44,585 nt of DNA from Paenibacillus xylanivorans (GTDB lineage Bacteria > Bacillota > Bacilli > Paenibacillales > Paenibacillaceae). The DNA is taken from positions 357,649 to 402,233 of the forward strand of contig NZ_LITU01000070.1 in the NCBI RefSeq assembly GCF_001280595.1. Reading direction: 5' to 3'. Below, piece after piece: positions 1 through 7,846 of this stretch (within the stretch, counting starts at the first letter, position 1; every line of letters starts with the position of its first letter). The notes under the pieces are model-generated. The model did not search any database. It worked only from the letters and a program-made list of their open reading frames with translations, and had not been told where the DNA came from. The translations under genes and the position numbers were made by a program.

Positions 1-860
1 CACTTGCTGATAAAAGTTGGGGAAATACAGGCTTTGTCCAGCCAGCTCATTCAGATGGGGTGTAACTTCCTGTCCGTCCACCTGCAATCCGATCAGAAAG
101 TTCTGGAATGATTCGAGCTGGAGGACAATGACGTTGCGCCCCTTGGCTGCGCCCTGCTTCACAACAGAAGGTAATGCGGTCGTTTGTTTAATCTCATCGA
201 TATGATTCTGATTAATTTGATCAAGGGGCACGGGTTTATCTGGCCGATCCGCCAGGATGGTGTACGCTTCATATCCGAGAATCCCCATTTGCTCCGCCTG
301 TGTAATTTCGCTCATGCTCGCCCGGTTGGGATATATGTTGAGCATGCACAGCACCATCGACAGGATCAGAATGACCGAGGCAATTCGTCTTCTGGCGCTT
401 CGTTCAAGCGGCACTCTGCCTGGACGTTCAGTCCCGCCGAGCTTGATCCGGCGACGAATCAAAACCCCTGCGATAACCAGAATATCTGCAAAAATAAACA
501 AATAATACGGATCAAGCAAAGAGAACATGCTGCTCTTGACCGAAGTTACCTGATTAACCTGTGCGAGCGCGTGATAATTGACGATGACACCATAATATTT
601 GTAGTACATGATGGCTGCGAAGAAGATGCCCGATAGCACCAGATTTAGTCCGAGATATAGCCACATCCGGCGTTTGGCTGCGAACCACTCAATCAGACAG
701 AAGCAGATCCAGATCAGCGGCAACTCTGTCAGCAGCGGTTTCCAGACGGGGATGTCATCGAAGATCACAATCCAGGCCAGAGAGCTTTTGATCATCATAA
801 TAACGGTGAACACTATAAACGGTCCGCTTAGAAACCGGGTGAGTGAATTGCGTGACAAGA
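1..860 (-). CDS. LTA synthase-like sulfatase-fold membrane protein, 5' part
   Basis: The gene reads leftward off the window edge, so only the first 286 residues are present. They show several hydrophobic segments (about residues 10-30, 43-60, 65-85, 118-135, 160-178), then an extracellular stretch with the phrase NVIVLQLESF around Glu249 followed by GQEVTPHLNEL and YFPNFYQQ. This is the start of the alkaline-phosphatase/sulfatase-like catalytic domain of LtaS-type enzymes, where that Glu binds the metal; the catalytic Thr would lie beyond the edge. The family transfers glycerol-phosphate from phosphatidylglycerol to a growing lipoteichoic acid chain outside the membrane. The TTG start at 860 follows GGAAGGAAGGCGG at good spacing; an ATG at 892 is out of frame. 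Bacilli carry several paralogues (LtaS, YfnI, YqgS, YvgJ), so which one this is cannot be told. Confidence 0.85.
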
Positions 861-1023
861 TACCGCCTTCCTTCCTTTCCGAAGTTTCATTTAACAAGTA
901 TTATGCTATCTCATGGCATGTCGTGTCAAAAGTAACTAAGTTCTTAATTGCTTAATTGCTTGTAGTTTGCAATTATTGGAATAAAGAGAGGTGGGCTTGG
1001 GTCATTCAGGACCTAGCATCTCC

Positions 1024-1052
1024 AAAAAAGCCTCTTCCTATTAAGGAGAGGC
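1024..1052 (-). terminator. Rho-independent terminator
   Basis: Read on the minus strand, GCCTCTCCT and AGGAAGAGGC form a stem with one bulge, followed by six Ts. It sits 110 bases beyond the stop of the haem monooxygenase gene and probably ends that transcript. Confidence 0.7.
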
Positions 1053-1161
1053 GGGAAGGGCTGTCATTTTGAAGTGCAAATGAACCTTGCCCAAAGCATG
1101 ATCACAATACATTTGAAACTTGTACATCGAGGAGCATCGTATCAGGTTTGCTCCCGTTCAT

Positions 1162-1659
1162 TTACTCTATGGTGAATGTCGTGACGAATGATGGTCTTGG
1201 AAACATGGTGGGCTTCTGTGCTGTCAGCCCTTCACTACTGCTGCGGTTGCGGTGAGCATGGTTATAGGCTTGGGACTGCTGCCAGTTTTTGAAATGATCT
1301 TCGGACTGCCAAAGGGTAAGCACGACATACGTATCATCCTTCAGCGGACGAAGCACACGAATACCGACAAAACCGGGTTCGTCTTCTACTTTGCGTGCAC
1401 GGTTTTTGAAGCGTTCCTCGAAGTCGTTCCGTCCATCTTCTGTTACGGGTATATTGTTCAGAACAGCATAACCGCCGCCTGTCCAGGAGCCTGCGGCATC
1501 AAACGCTTCATACGCCGCCACGTTGTCGTCGGACTCAATGTTCATCAGACGTTCTGTCGATTCAATGGCCAAACGAACCTGTTCCTCGCTGCGCAAAGTC
1601 AGATGCGGATATGCAGCAAGTGCATCCGGAATCGGTGAAGGGACCAAATAGATATACAT
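1162..1659 (-). CDS. hmoB: Haem-degrading monooxygenase, HmoB type
   Basis: This 165-residue protein has the HmoB architecture: a poorly conserved N-terminal half and a C-terminal antibiotic-biosynthesis-monooxygenase (ABM) ferredoxin-like domain. Recognisable phrases are YAVLNNIPVTEDGR, FEERFKNRA, VEDEPGF, IRVLRPL, TYVVLTLW and FKNWQQS, which match my memory of Bacillus subtilis HmoB (YhgC) closely, including overall length. The family binds haem in the cytoplasm and opens the ring to release iron. The start at 1659 is preceded by AAGGAGG at 8 bases; an upstream in-frame ATG at 1686 would place that ribosome site inside the coding region, so it was rejected. I see no Fur box in front of it. 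It appears monocistronic, with its own terminator at 1024-1052. Confidence 0.88.
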   Translation of the reverse strand: MYIYLVPSPIPDALAAYPHLTLRSEEQVRLAIESTERLMNIESDDNVAAYEAFDAAGSWTGGGYAVLNNIPVTEDGRNDFEERFKNRARKVEDEPGFVGIRVLRPLKDDTYVVLTLWQSEDHFKNWQQSQAYNHAHRNRSSSEGLTAQKPTMFPRPSFVTTFTIE

Positions 1660-2026
1660 AGAAGCTGCCTCCTTATTTACGTACATTCTATATAAGTTTA
1701 ACTACACTTTTACACGAGAACGTAGAGGACAGAAATAAGTTGGAGAAGCAAAGCTAAAAGCTTTCTGCAAGAAAGCTGCATCGTAAGCATAAGCTTCGCC
1801 TTTATCCCCAAATTTTAACCTTTGTAAAAATGAATCAAAAAAATCTGGGGATAACAGCGATCGGAAGAGTGTTCTGTCATCGGAGTGGAAGTGTAACATT
1901 AACTAGTTCAACTTATACACCCCAACATAGCATATGGGAAGGGGCGAGTCCAATCCGCTGACTAGCTGGTTTGAGCACGGCTTTTCGTGATAAAGTATAG
2001 AGACTACAATCAGAACGGGTGATCGC
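1660..2026. other. Intergenic region between hmoB and the helicase gene
   Basis: This 367-base divergent spacer must hold the promoters of both flanking genes. A weak plus-strand candidate is TTGAGC at 1971 with TATAGA at 1996 (19-base spacing). A 65-codon minus-strand frame at 1702-1899 lacks a convincing ribosome site and family resemblance. I see no clear operator or repeat. Confidence 0.4.
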
Positions 2027-4357
2027 ATGACAACCGCAATTCGAATATCAGTCAGGCCTTTGGTGGAATATGTGTACCGCAGTGGCAGCATACGTCCGGG
2101 GTTTCGCACCAATGCATCGATGCAGGAGGGAACTCGGATACATCAGCGAGTGCAGAAGGATTACACAGAAGAGGATCTGAAAGAAGTGGTTCTCGAAGTG
2201 GAACTGCAACATGGAGACTTGACCTACGTGGTGGAAGGCCGATGCGACGGGCTGATTCGTCTGGAGGGTCAGCTGACGGTGGATGAGATCAAATCGACTG
2301 CGGGAAACTTGGACGATCTGGGCGCCGGGGCCCCCGTACACTGGGCGCAGGCCATGATGTATGCCTATATGTACGCTGTTCAGTATGATGAACCCCGTAT
2401 GCAGGTACAGCTTACGTACGTGCACACCGTGAGCAATGAAGAAAGACGGTTTCGGCGGATGCTGGAACGGCAGGAGCTTGAACAGTTTGCAGCAGAGCTG
2501 GTCGCTGGCTATGCGCCATATGCAGAGATGATTGTGGCTTATGAAGAGAAGCGCGATATAAGCGTGCGAGAGCTGCCTTTTCCTTTTCGTAAATACAGGG
2601 AGGGACAGCGTAAGCTGGCCGGAGCAGTATACAAGACGATTCGCGAGGGGCAGGGACTGATGGCGAAGGCGCCAACGGGTATTGGCAAAACGATGTCGGT
2701 ACTCTTTCCCACGGTCAAGGCGATTGGTGAAGGGGAAGCCAAACGATTGTTCTATCTGACCGCAAGAACAACGACCCGAGTTGCGGCAGAAGAGGCTTTT
2801 GCCCGGATGCAGGCGGAAGGATTGAAGATGCATGTGATCAGTCTGACCGCGAAGGACAAGATCTGTTTCAAGGAAGAGGAAGCCTGTGATACGGGACAAT
2901 GTGGCATGTGCGAAGGATATTATGACCGTATTAATGGGGCCGTGCTGGATATGCTGGAACATGAGACGTTAATGACACGCCCGGTTATTGAACAGTACGC
3001 GCGCAAGCATCGGGTTTGTCCGTTTGAATTTTCATTGGATGCTGCGTATGCAGCGGATGCGGTGATCTGCGATTATAACTATATTTTTGATCCGCGCATC
3101 TCTCTCAAACGCATGTTGGAGGAGCAGAAGCGTAAGACGGTTCTACTGGTCGATGAGGCGCATAATCTGGTCGATCGGGGCCGAATGATGTTTTCAGCAG
3201 AGCTGGAGAAGGCGGTCTTTCTGGATGTCAAAAGGGAATTCCAGGCGCTGGGCAGCAGTGTGACCGCTGCTAAAGCCATCGCAGATCGTACGGGTGCCAT
3301 CGATAAATATTTGATCACGCTTCGCAAGAATGGCGGGGGAGAGGGCAAATTGCTGCAGCAGGAGGCGCCAGAGGAGCTGATTGAATTGCTGGAGCCTTTT
3401 GTCATGGTTGCGGAGCAATGCCTTGTTGAAGGCGGTTCGGGAAATGCGGAGACGGATGAATTGCTGCTGGAAGCCTATTTCACAGCACAGAATTTCCTGC
3501 GCATTGCCAAGCTGTACGATGAACGTTTCATTACCTATGCCGAATGTGTGCGAAGTGAAGTACGAGTGAAGCTGTTCTGCCTTGATCCATCCGTGCTGCT
3601 GCGACAGACTGCCAAAGGGTTCCGTTCCACGATTCATTTCTCTGCGACATTGTCACCCCTTGGTTATTACCGGGATATGCTAGGTGCGGAGGAAGAAGAT
3701 TATACTTTGCGTATTCCTTCGCCTTTCCAGCGGGAGCAGCTGGATGTGAGATTGCTGCCATTATCGATTCGCTATCGGGACCGTGAACGTTCCAGACAGC
3801 CTATTGCCAATATGCTGCGCCAGCTTGTTGCCGAGTGGCCCCATAGCAACCTGCTTGTCTTCTTCCCATCCTATCCGTATATGCGAGAAGTACATGGGAC
3901 GTATATGGAACAGCCGGGGGAGGCAGAAGTCGTAATGCAGGAGCAGGGTATGAGTGAAGAGGAACGGGAGGCGTTTCTGAACGCGTTCCAGCCCCATCCT
4001 GAACGAACACGATTGGTATTTGCCGTTATGGGCGGTGTATTTTCCGAAGGCGTGGATCTCCCCGGTGATCGCTTGAATGGAGTAGTGGTCGTCGGTGCCG
4101 GACTTCCCCAGATTGGACTGGAGAACAACGTGCTTCGTGATTATTATAGTCGGACAGGGCGCAATGGCTTTAATTATGCTTACATTTTTCCCGGAATGAA
4201 CAAGGTGCTTCAGGCGGGAGGAAGGCTGATTCGTACGGAAGAAGACAAGGGTGTGCTGGTACTCGTGGATGATCGTTTCACCGAGGAGCCGTATCGTTCA
4301 TTACTGCCTGAAGAATGGCAAGACTACAAGCGGATTTTACCCAATAATGATAAATAG
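2027..4357 (+). CDS. PD-(D/E)XK nuclease-XPD/DinG-type ATP-dependent helicase fusion
   Basis: The 776-residue protein has two parts. Residues 1-170 resemble a RecB/Cas4-type PD-(D/E)XK nuclease: His39, then Asp74 in EGRCDGLI, Glu87 and Lys89 in VDEIKS, and a helix with HWAQAMMYAY at 105-114. Residues 185-776 form a superfamily 2 XPD-like helicase: Walker A APTGIGKT (215-222), DEAH box 376-379, and late motifs around SATLSPLG and the GRLIRTEEDKG region. Between Walker A and the DEAH box lie Cys280, Cys292, Cys295 and Cys331, whose spacing fits the four-cysteine iron-sulphur cluster of XPD; Cys287 is extra. The family unwinds DNA 5'-to-3'. The nuclease predicts cleavage of unwound strands, hence a repair role, but the pathway is unknown. 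It stands alone, with a modest ribosome site before ATG 2027. Confidence 0.88.
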   Translation: MTTAIRISVRPLVEYVYRSGSIRPGFRTNASMQEGTRIHQRVQKDYTEEDLKEVVLEVELQHGDLTYVVEGRCDGLIRLEGQLTVDEIKSTAGNLDDLGAGAPVHWAQAMMYAYMYAVQYDEPRMQVQLTYVHTVSNEERRFRRMLERQELEQFAAELVAGYAPYAEMIVAYEEKRDISVRELPFPFRKYREGQRKLAGAVYKTIREGQGLMAKAPTGIGKTMSVLFPTVKAIGEGEAKRLFYLTARTTTRVAAEEAFARMQAEGLKMHVISLTAKDKICFKEEEACDTGQCGMCEGYYDRINGAVLDMLEHETLMTRPVIEQYARKHRVCPFEFSLDAAYAADAVICDYNYIFDPRISLKRMLEEQKRKTVLLVDEAHNLVDRGRMMFSAELEKAVFLDVKREFQALGSSVTAAKAIADRTGAIDKYLITLRKNGGGEGKLLQQEAPEELIELLEPFVMVAEQCLVEGGSGNAETDELLLEAYFTAQNFLRIAKLYDERFITYAECVRSEVRVKLFCLDPSVLLRQTAKGFRSTIHFSATLSPLGYYRDMLGAEEEDYTLRIPSPFQREQLDVRLLPLSIRYRDRERSRQPIANMLRQLVAEWPHSNLLVFFPSYPYMREVHGTYMEQPGEAEVVMQEQGMSEEEREAFLNAFQPHPERTRLVFAVMGGVFSEGVDLPGDRLNGVVVVGAGLPQIGLENNVLRDYYSRTGRNGFNYAYIFPGMNKVLQAGGRLIRTEEDKGVLVLVDDRFTEEPYRSLLPEEWQDYKRILPNNDK

Positions 4358-4361
4358 TCAA

Positions 4362-4381
4362 AAAAAGATAACCATCTTTTT
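4362..4381 (+). terminator. Weak AT-rich hairpin after the helicase gene
   Basis: AAAAAGAT and ATCTTTTT form a perfect 8-bp stem around AACC just past the helicase stop. It is AT-rich and lacks a separate T-run, so it is at best a weak terminator. Confidence 0.4.
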
Positions 4382-4403
4382 CAGATTTCTTTCCTTCGCA
4401 TGA

Positions 4404-4431
4404 TTGAAATAGGGGTCCAAAGGGTTATAAC
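4404..4431 (+). promoter_or_regulatory. Candidate sigma-A promoter of the amylase gene
   Basis: TTGAAA (4404-4409) and TATAAC (4426-4431) are separated by 16 bases and lie about 80 bases before the amylase start. No cre box was seen overlapping it. Confidence 0.55.
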
Positions 4432-4513
4432 TTGGTTAGCAACCGAATGAACAACTGCGATTATATACCACTTCGCGGTCCGCTTCGAAAGCAATCAAGG
4501 AGGTCGGTTGGGA

Positions 4514-5992
4514 ATGAAGAGAAATCATACGATGATGCAGTTTTTTGAATGGCACCTGGCCGCAGACGGAAACCACTGGAAGCGACTGGCCGAAATGGCG
4601 CCGGAGCTGAAATCCAAGGGAATTGATACGGTATGGGTGCCTCCCGTGACCAAAGCTGTTTCGGCTGAGGATACCGGTTATGGGGTATATGACCTGTACG
4701 ATCTGGGCGAATTTGACCAAAAGGGCAGCGTCCGCACCAAATACGGGACTAAGCAGGAGTTGGTTGAGGCGATCGCCGAGTGCCAGAAGAACGGTATAGC
4801 CGTCTATGTGGATCTGGTGATGAATCATAAGGCTGGAGCGGATGAGACGGAAGTCTTTAAGGTGATTGAGGTCGATCCCAATGATCGATTGAAGGAAATC
4901 TCCAAACCGTTCGAAATTGAGGGCTGGACCAAATTTACGTTTCCTGGACGTGGGGACCAATACTCCTCTTTCAAGTGGAACGCTGAACATTTCAACGGCA
5001 CCGACTTTGATGCCAAGGAGGAACGGAGCGGTGTGTTCCGCATCGCAGGTGAGAACAAGAACTGGAATCAGAATGTCGACGATGAGTTCGGCAACTATGA
5101 CTACCTGATGTTCGCCAATATTGATTACAATCACCCGGATGTCCGGCAGGAAATGCTCCAATGGGGAAAATGGCTCATCGACACGCTTCAATGCGGTGGT
5201 TTCCGGCTGGATGCGATCAAGCATATCAACCATGAATTCATCAAGGAATTTGCGGCTGAGATGATTCGCAAACGGGGTCAGGATTTCTACATTGTGGGTG
5301 AGTTCTGGAACTCCAATCTCGATGCATGCCGTGAATTTCTGGATACGGTGGACTATCAGATTGATCTGTTCGATGTGTCCCTGCATTACAAACTTCATGA
5401 AGCCTCTCTGGCTGGCCGGGACTTCGATCTTTCCAAGATTTTCAATGATACCCTGGTGCAGACGCATCCAACGCATGCGGTAACGTTTGTCGATAACCAT
5501 GATTCCCAGCCGCATGAAGCGCTGGAATCCTGGGTAGGCGACTGGTTTAAGCCGAGCGCATACGCGCTGACGCTGCTGCGTCGTGACGGTTACCCGGTTG
5601 TCTTTTACGGTGATTATTACGGCATAGGTGGCCCCGAACCTGTCGAGGGCAAGAAGGACATTCTGGACATTCTGATGTCAGCTCGTTACGACAAAGCTTA
5701 TGGAGAGCAGGAGGATTACTTCGACCACGCGAACACGATTGGATGGGTACGTCGTGGGGTCGAAGAAATCGAAGGCTCCGGTTGTGCAGTAGTTATCTCG
5801 AATGGTGATGATGGTGAGAAAAGGATGTTTGTTGGCGAGCACCGTGCTGGCGAAGTCTGGACTGATCTCACGCACAGCTGTGAAGACAGCACTACCATTG
5901 AGAAAGACGGCTGGGCTACCTTCCATGTATGTGGCGGGGGCGTCTCCGTGTGGGCTCTCCCGGATCAGGGTGAGGAATCTGCCGCTCAATAA
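4514..5992 (+). CDS. Cytoplasmic alpha-amylase, GH13 (AmyS-like)
   Basis: This 492-residue enzyme has the complete GH13 set: the N-terminal MMQFFEWH phrase, DLVMNH at 100-105, nucleophile Asp233 in GFRLDAIKH, acid/base Glu263 in IVGEFW, and transition-state stabiliser Asp330 in FVDNHD. The family hydrolyses internal alpha-1,4 links in starch, glycogen and maltodextrins. There is no signal peptide, so it should act in the cytoplasm on imported or stored glucans, like other intracellular liquefying-type (GH13_5) amylases. AAGGAGG at 4497-4503 sits 10 bases before ATG 4514; a TTG at 4508 would be only 4 bases away and is less likely. The gene is monocistronic between its own promoter and the strong terminator at 6029-6072. 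Confidence 0.93.
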   Translation: MKRNHTMMQFFEWHLAADGNHWKRLAEMAPELKSKGIDTVWVPPVTKAVSAEDTGYGVYDLYDLGEFDQKGSVRTKYGTKQELVEAIAECQKNGIAVYVDLVMNHKAGADETEVFKVIEVDPNDRLKEISKPFEIEGWTKFTFPGRGDQYSSFKWNAEHFNGTDFDAKEERSGVFRIAGENKNWNQNVDDEFGNYDYLMFANIDYNHPDVRQEMLQWGKWLIDTLQCGGFRLDAIKHINHEFIKEFAAEMIRKRGQDFYIVGEFWNSNLDACREFLDTVDYQIDLFDVSLHYKLHEASLAGRDFDLSKIFNDTLVQTHPTHAVTFVDNHDSQPHEALESWVGDWFKPSAYALTLLRRDGYPVVFYGDYYGIGGPEPVEGKKDILDILMSARYDKAYGEQEDYFDHANTIGWVRRGVEEIEGSGCAVVISNGDDGEKRMFVGEHRAGEVWTDLTHSCEDSTTIEKDGWATFHVCGGGVSVWALPDQGEESAAQ

Positions 5993-6028
5993 AACGTTGA
6001 GGATCATTAAATCTTCATATAGAATAGT

Positions 6029-6072
6029 AAACCACCTGAACTGGCGACCATCTGCCAGGCAGGTGGTTTTTT
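6029..6072 (+). terminator. Rho-independent terminator of the amylase gene
   Basis: ACCACCTG (6031-6038) pairs with CAGGTGGT (6060-6067), with an inner CTGGC/GCCAG stem, followed by a T-run. It lies about 40 bases past the amylase stop. Confidence 0.88.
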
Positions 6073-6192
6073 ATGTTAGATGGACTAATCTTATTCGTGT
6101 TATCCTTATGTGGAATAATAAACCAATGTATCGATTGCTCTAACATCAATTAGTGATCGTCTTAGATAGATAATACCGAGGGGGGGAATCGG

Positions 6193-6807
6193 GTGAGTAG
6201 ATTACTACACTTGGGGTTGTGGCTGCTTGTGATGGCGATTTGTCTGGGGGCTTGCAGTTTGGGAACAAACAAGGGGCCGAGGGGGGAACCGAAGCGAACG
6301 GATGATTATACGCTGAATACTGAGCGAAGGGATTTGACCCAGCGTTTGCTGAGAAACCCGGATTCCTTTCAGAAGCATTTGCCAGATGATTATAGCTTGA
6401 CTGCTACTGTTAGAGTTAGTCATGAATCTGATCTAGACCGCATTATATATGAGATTTCTGTTAAAGAGGCCCGGGTACCGATGGTCAATGTGATACAGTC
6501 TTTTACACTTGATCCATCCTTGATGAATAGCATCAATGCCACAGAGCTTCTTAACTCCAATACTGGAAATACGCACGAGATTACCCTGGGGCCTGGAAAA
6601 GAACCGTTGGGATTGAGTTTAAGCAGAGATTATATTCTGAAGCCAAAAGCGGAGATCCACAGCAATATCATTAAAATATATGAGGATATGTACATTAAAA
6701 TTTCCTACGGACCAAATGATCAGCGAACGGAAGATTACATTCATGTTAGAGCTGAACCATCTCCTGAAACTATTGAATATATGAAATCATGGAAAGAAGA
6801 TCAGTAG
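6193..6807 (+). CDS. Putative lipoprotein of unknown function
   Basis: The 204-residue product starts with a short basic end, a hydrophobic core and a lipobox-like LGAC with Cys21, so it should be lipid-anchored on the outer face of the membrane. The mature part has no motif I recognise; a beta-rich stretch with alternating hydrophobic residues runs from about residue 60 to 190. The start is GTG at 6193 after a purine-rich GAGGGGGGAA ribosome site. It lies alone between the amylase terminator and a converging MBL-fold gene. Function unknown. Confidence 0.7.
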   Translation: MSRLLHLGLWLLVMAICLGACSLGTNKGPRGEPKRTDDYTLNTERRDLTQRLLRNPDSFQKHLPDDYSLTATVRVSHESDLDRIIYEISVKEARVPMVNVIQSFTLDPSLMNSINATELLNSNTGNTHEITLGPGKEPLGLSLSRDYILKPKAEIHSNIIKIYEDMYIKISYGPNDQRTEDYIHVRAEPSPETIEYMKSWKEDQ

Positions 6808-6809
6808 AA

Positions 6810-6865
6810 AGGCAGCGCCCGATAAGCTCCTTCAAAGGAACCTGAATGGATGCTGCCTCTTCATT
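6810..6865. terminator. Shared terminator between converging genes
   Basis: AGGCAGC (6810-6816) and GCTGCCT (6852-6858) form a stem with a long loop. A T-rich stretch follows on both strands, so it could serve the lipoprotein gene (+) and the MBL-fold gene (-). Confidence 0.5.
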
Positions 6866-6894
6866 TTGGAGCTACATATGGCTCAAGTCGCGTG

Positions 6895-7641
6895 TTACAC
6901 TGCCAGTTCAAACGATTCCAGCGTGCCTACCATTCTTAGATCATGTTCGCGGTTGAACTGTGCCCGTTTGTCCGCATCGGCGTATTCATCATGATAATGC
7001 ATCAGCACGGTTTTCTGTCTTACTTCGGCAGGTAGCTGTTGCAGATCCTGCAGTGAGGTGTGTGATTTAATCACCAGATCATGCATATGACATTCATGGA
7101 AAATGAGCTGTACGTCTGCGGCGGCCTGCTGCACCCGCTCCTGATCTAGCGTGCTATCCGCGCTATAGTAGAAATAAGGCTTCGCAAGCAGGCCATTGCT
7201 GACCATACCCGGCACGTGTTGTGTTCGAAAAGTCTCAAACGTCACGCCCCCCAGCTCAAATGTGCCTCCATCCGGTAAAGGTACGATATCATAGTAGTCG
7301 CTCATCGTGCGCTCCCCATCGGTTGTATAACGCATGCCTGGGGATAAAATATTCCATAACGGATCAACCAGCTCTTCGTGGATAAACAGTTGTGGCTTGC
7401 GGTCGCCCACAATCTGTGCATAATATCCGAGCATCTGTACACCGTTAATATGGTCTTCATGCAGATGGGTAATAAACACATTGTGGATATCTGTCATTGG
7501 AAAGCCGTATTCTTTCAATGCTTTCGCATTCGACTCTGGAAAATCAATCACCAGATGTGTATCTCCGAACTCAGCCAGCATACTGTTGTGGTGCTGCTCC
7601 ACGCTGAACATGTCTCCCGTACCGAGAAATGTAATTTTCAT
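6895..7641 (-). CDS. MBL-fold metallo-hydrolase
   Basis: This 248-residue protein opens with the beta-strand phrase MKITFLGTGD typical of RNase Z-like metallo-beta-lactamase-fold enzymes. It has the metal motif THLHEDH (His59, His61, Asp63, His64), and later candidate ligands in TQHVPG, YYSADSTLD (Asp) and the HYHDEY region. The family is hydrolytic with two bound metal ions; the substrate here cannot be inferred, and tRNA processing is unlikely given the absence of an exosite. AAGGAG lies 9 bases before the ATG at 7641; an ATG at 7650 abuts that site and is rejected. It is monocistronic and divergent from uxaC. Confidence 0.82.
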   Translation of the reverse strand: MKITFLGTGDMFSVEQHHNSMLAEFGDTHLVIDFPESNAKALKEYGFPMTDIHNVFITHLHEDHINGVQMLGYYAQIVGDRKPQLFIHEELVDPLWNILSPGMRYTTDGERTMSDYYDIVPLPDGGTFELGGVTFETFRTQHVPGMVSNGLLAKPYFYYSADSTLDQERVQQAAADVQLIFHECHMHDLVIKSHTSLQDLQQLPAEVRQKTVLMHYHDEYADADKRAQFNREHDLRMVGTLESFELAV

Positions 7642-7736
7642 TGATTTCATCTCCTTCTCATGATCTTCAAATCAGCATAATTGCAATTAAAAACAGTATA
7701 CCTTGTTCCAGGAAATATGCCTAAATCAACCTTTTG

Positions 7737-7750
7737 TGATAACGCTATCA
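7737..7750 (+). promoter_or_regulatory. CcpA catabolite-responsive element (cre) of uxaC
   Basis: TGATAACGCTATCA fits the cre consensus TGWNANCGNTNWCA at every position and is a near-perfect palindrome. It sits just upstream of a weak promoter candidate (TTGAAC 7758-7763, 17 bases, TAGCGT 7781-7786) and 97 bases before the uxaC start. CcpA with HPr-Ser-P binds such sites when glucose is plentiful, so uxaC should be catabolite-controlled. The promoter call is weak (about 0.35). Confidence 0.78.
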
Positions 7751-7846
7751 TTTTATATTGAACTTTGTGGGCAAACAGTGTAGCGTAAAGATTGGGAAGT
7801 GAACCCATATGAACGTAAACTCACCTAAAGGGAGCGTGCGAGGCGA

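Noticed and set aside
1702..1899. 65-codon minus-strand frame between hmoB and the helicase gene
   Set aside because: No convincing ribosome site and no recognisable sequence; kept as intergenic.
2048..2962. 304-codon minus-strand open frame
   Set aside because: It lies wholly antisense to the helicase gene, with no ribosome site or family likeness; the helicase motifs are clear on the plus strand.
4436..5515. 359-codon minus-strand open frame
   Set aside because: Antisense to the amylase gene, whose catalytic motifs are intact; explained by codon composition.
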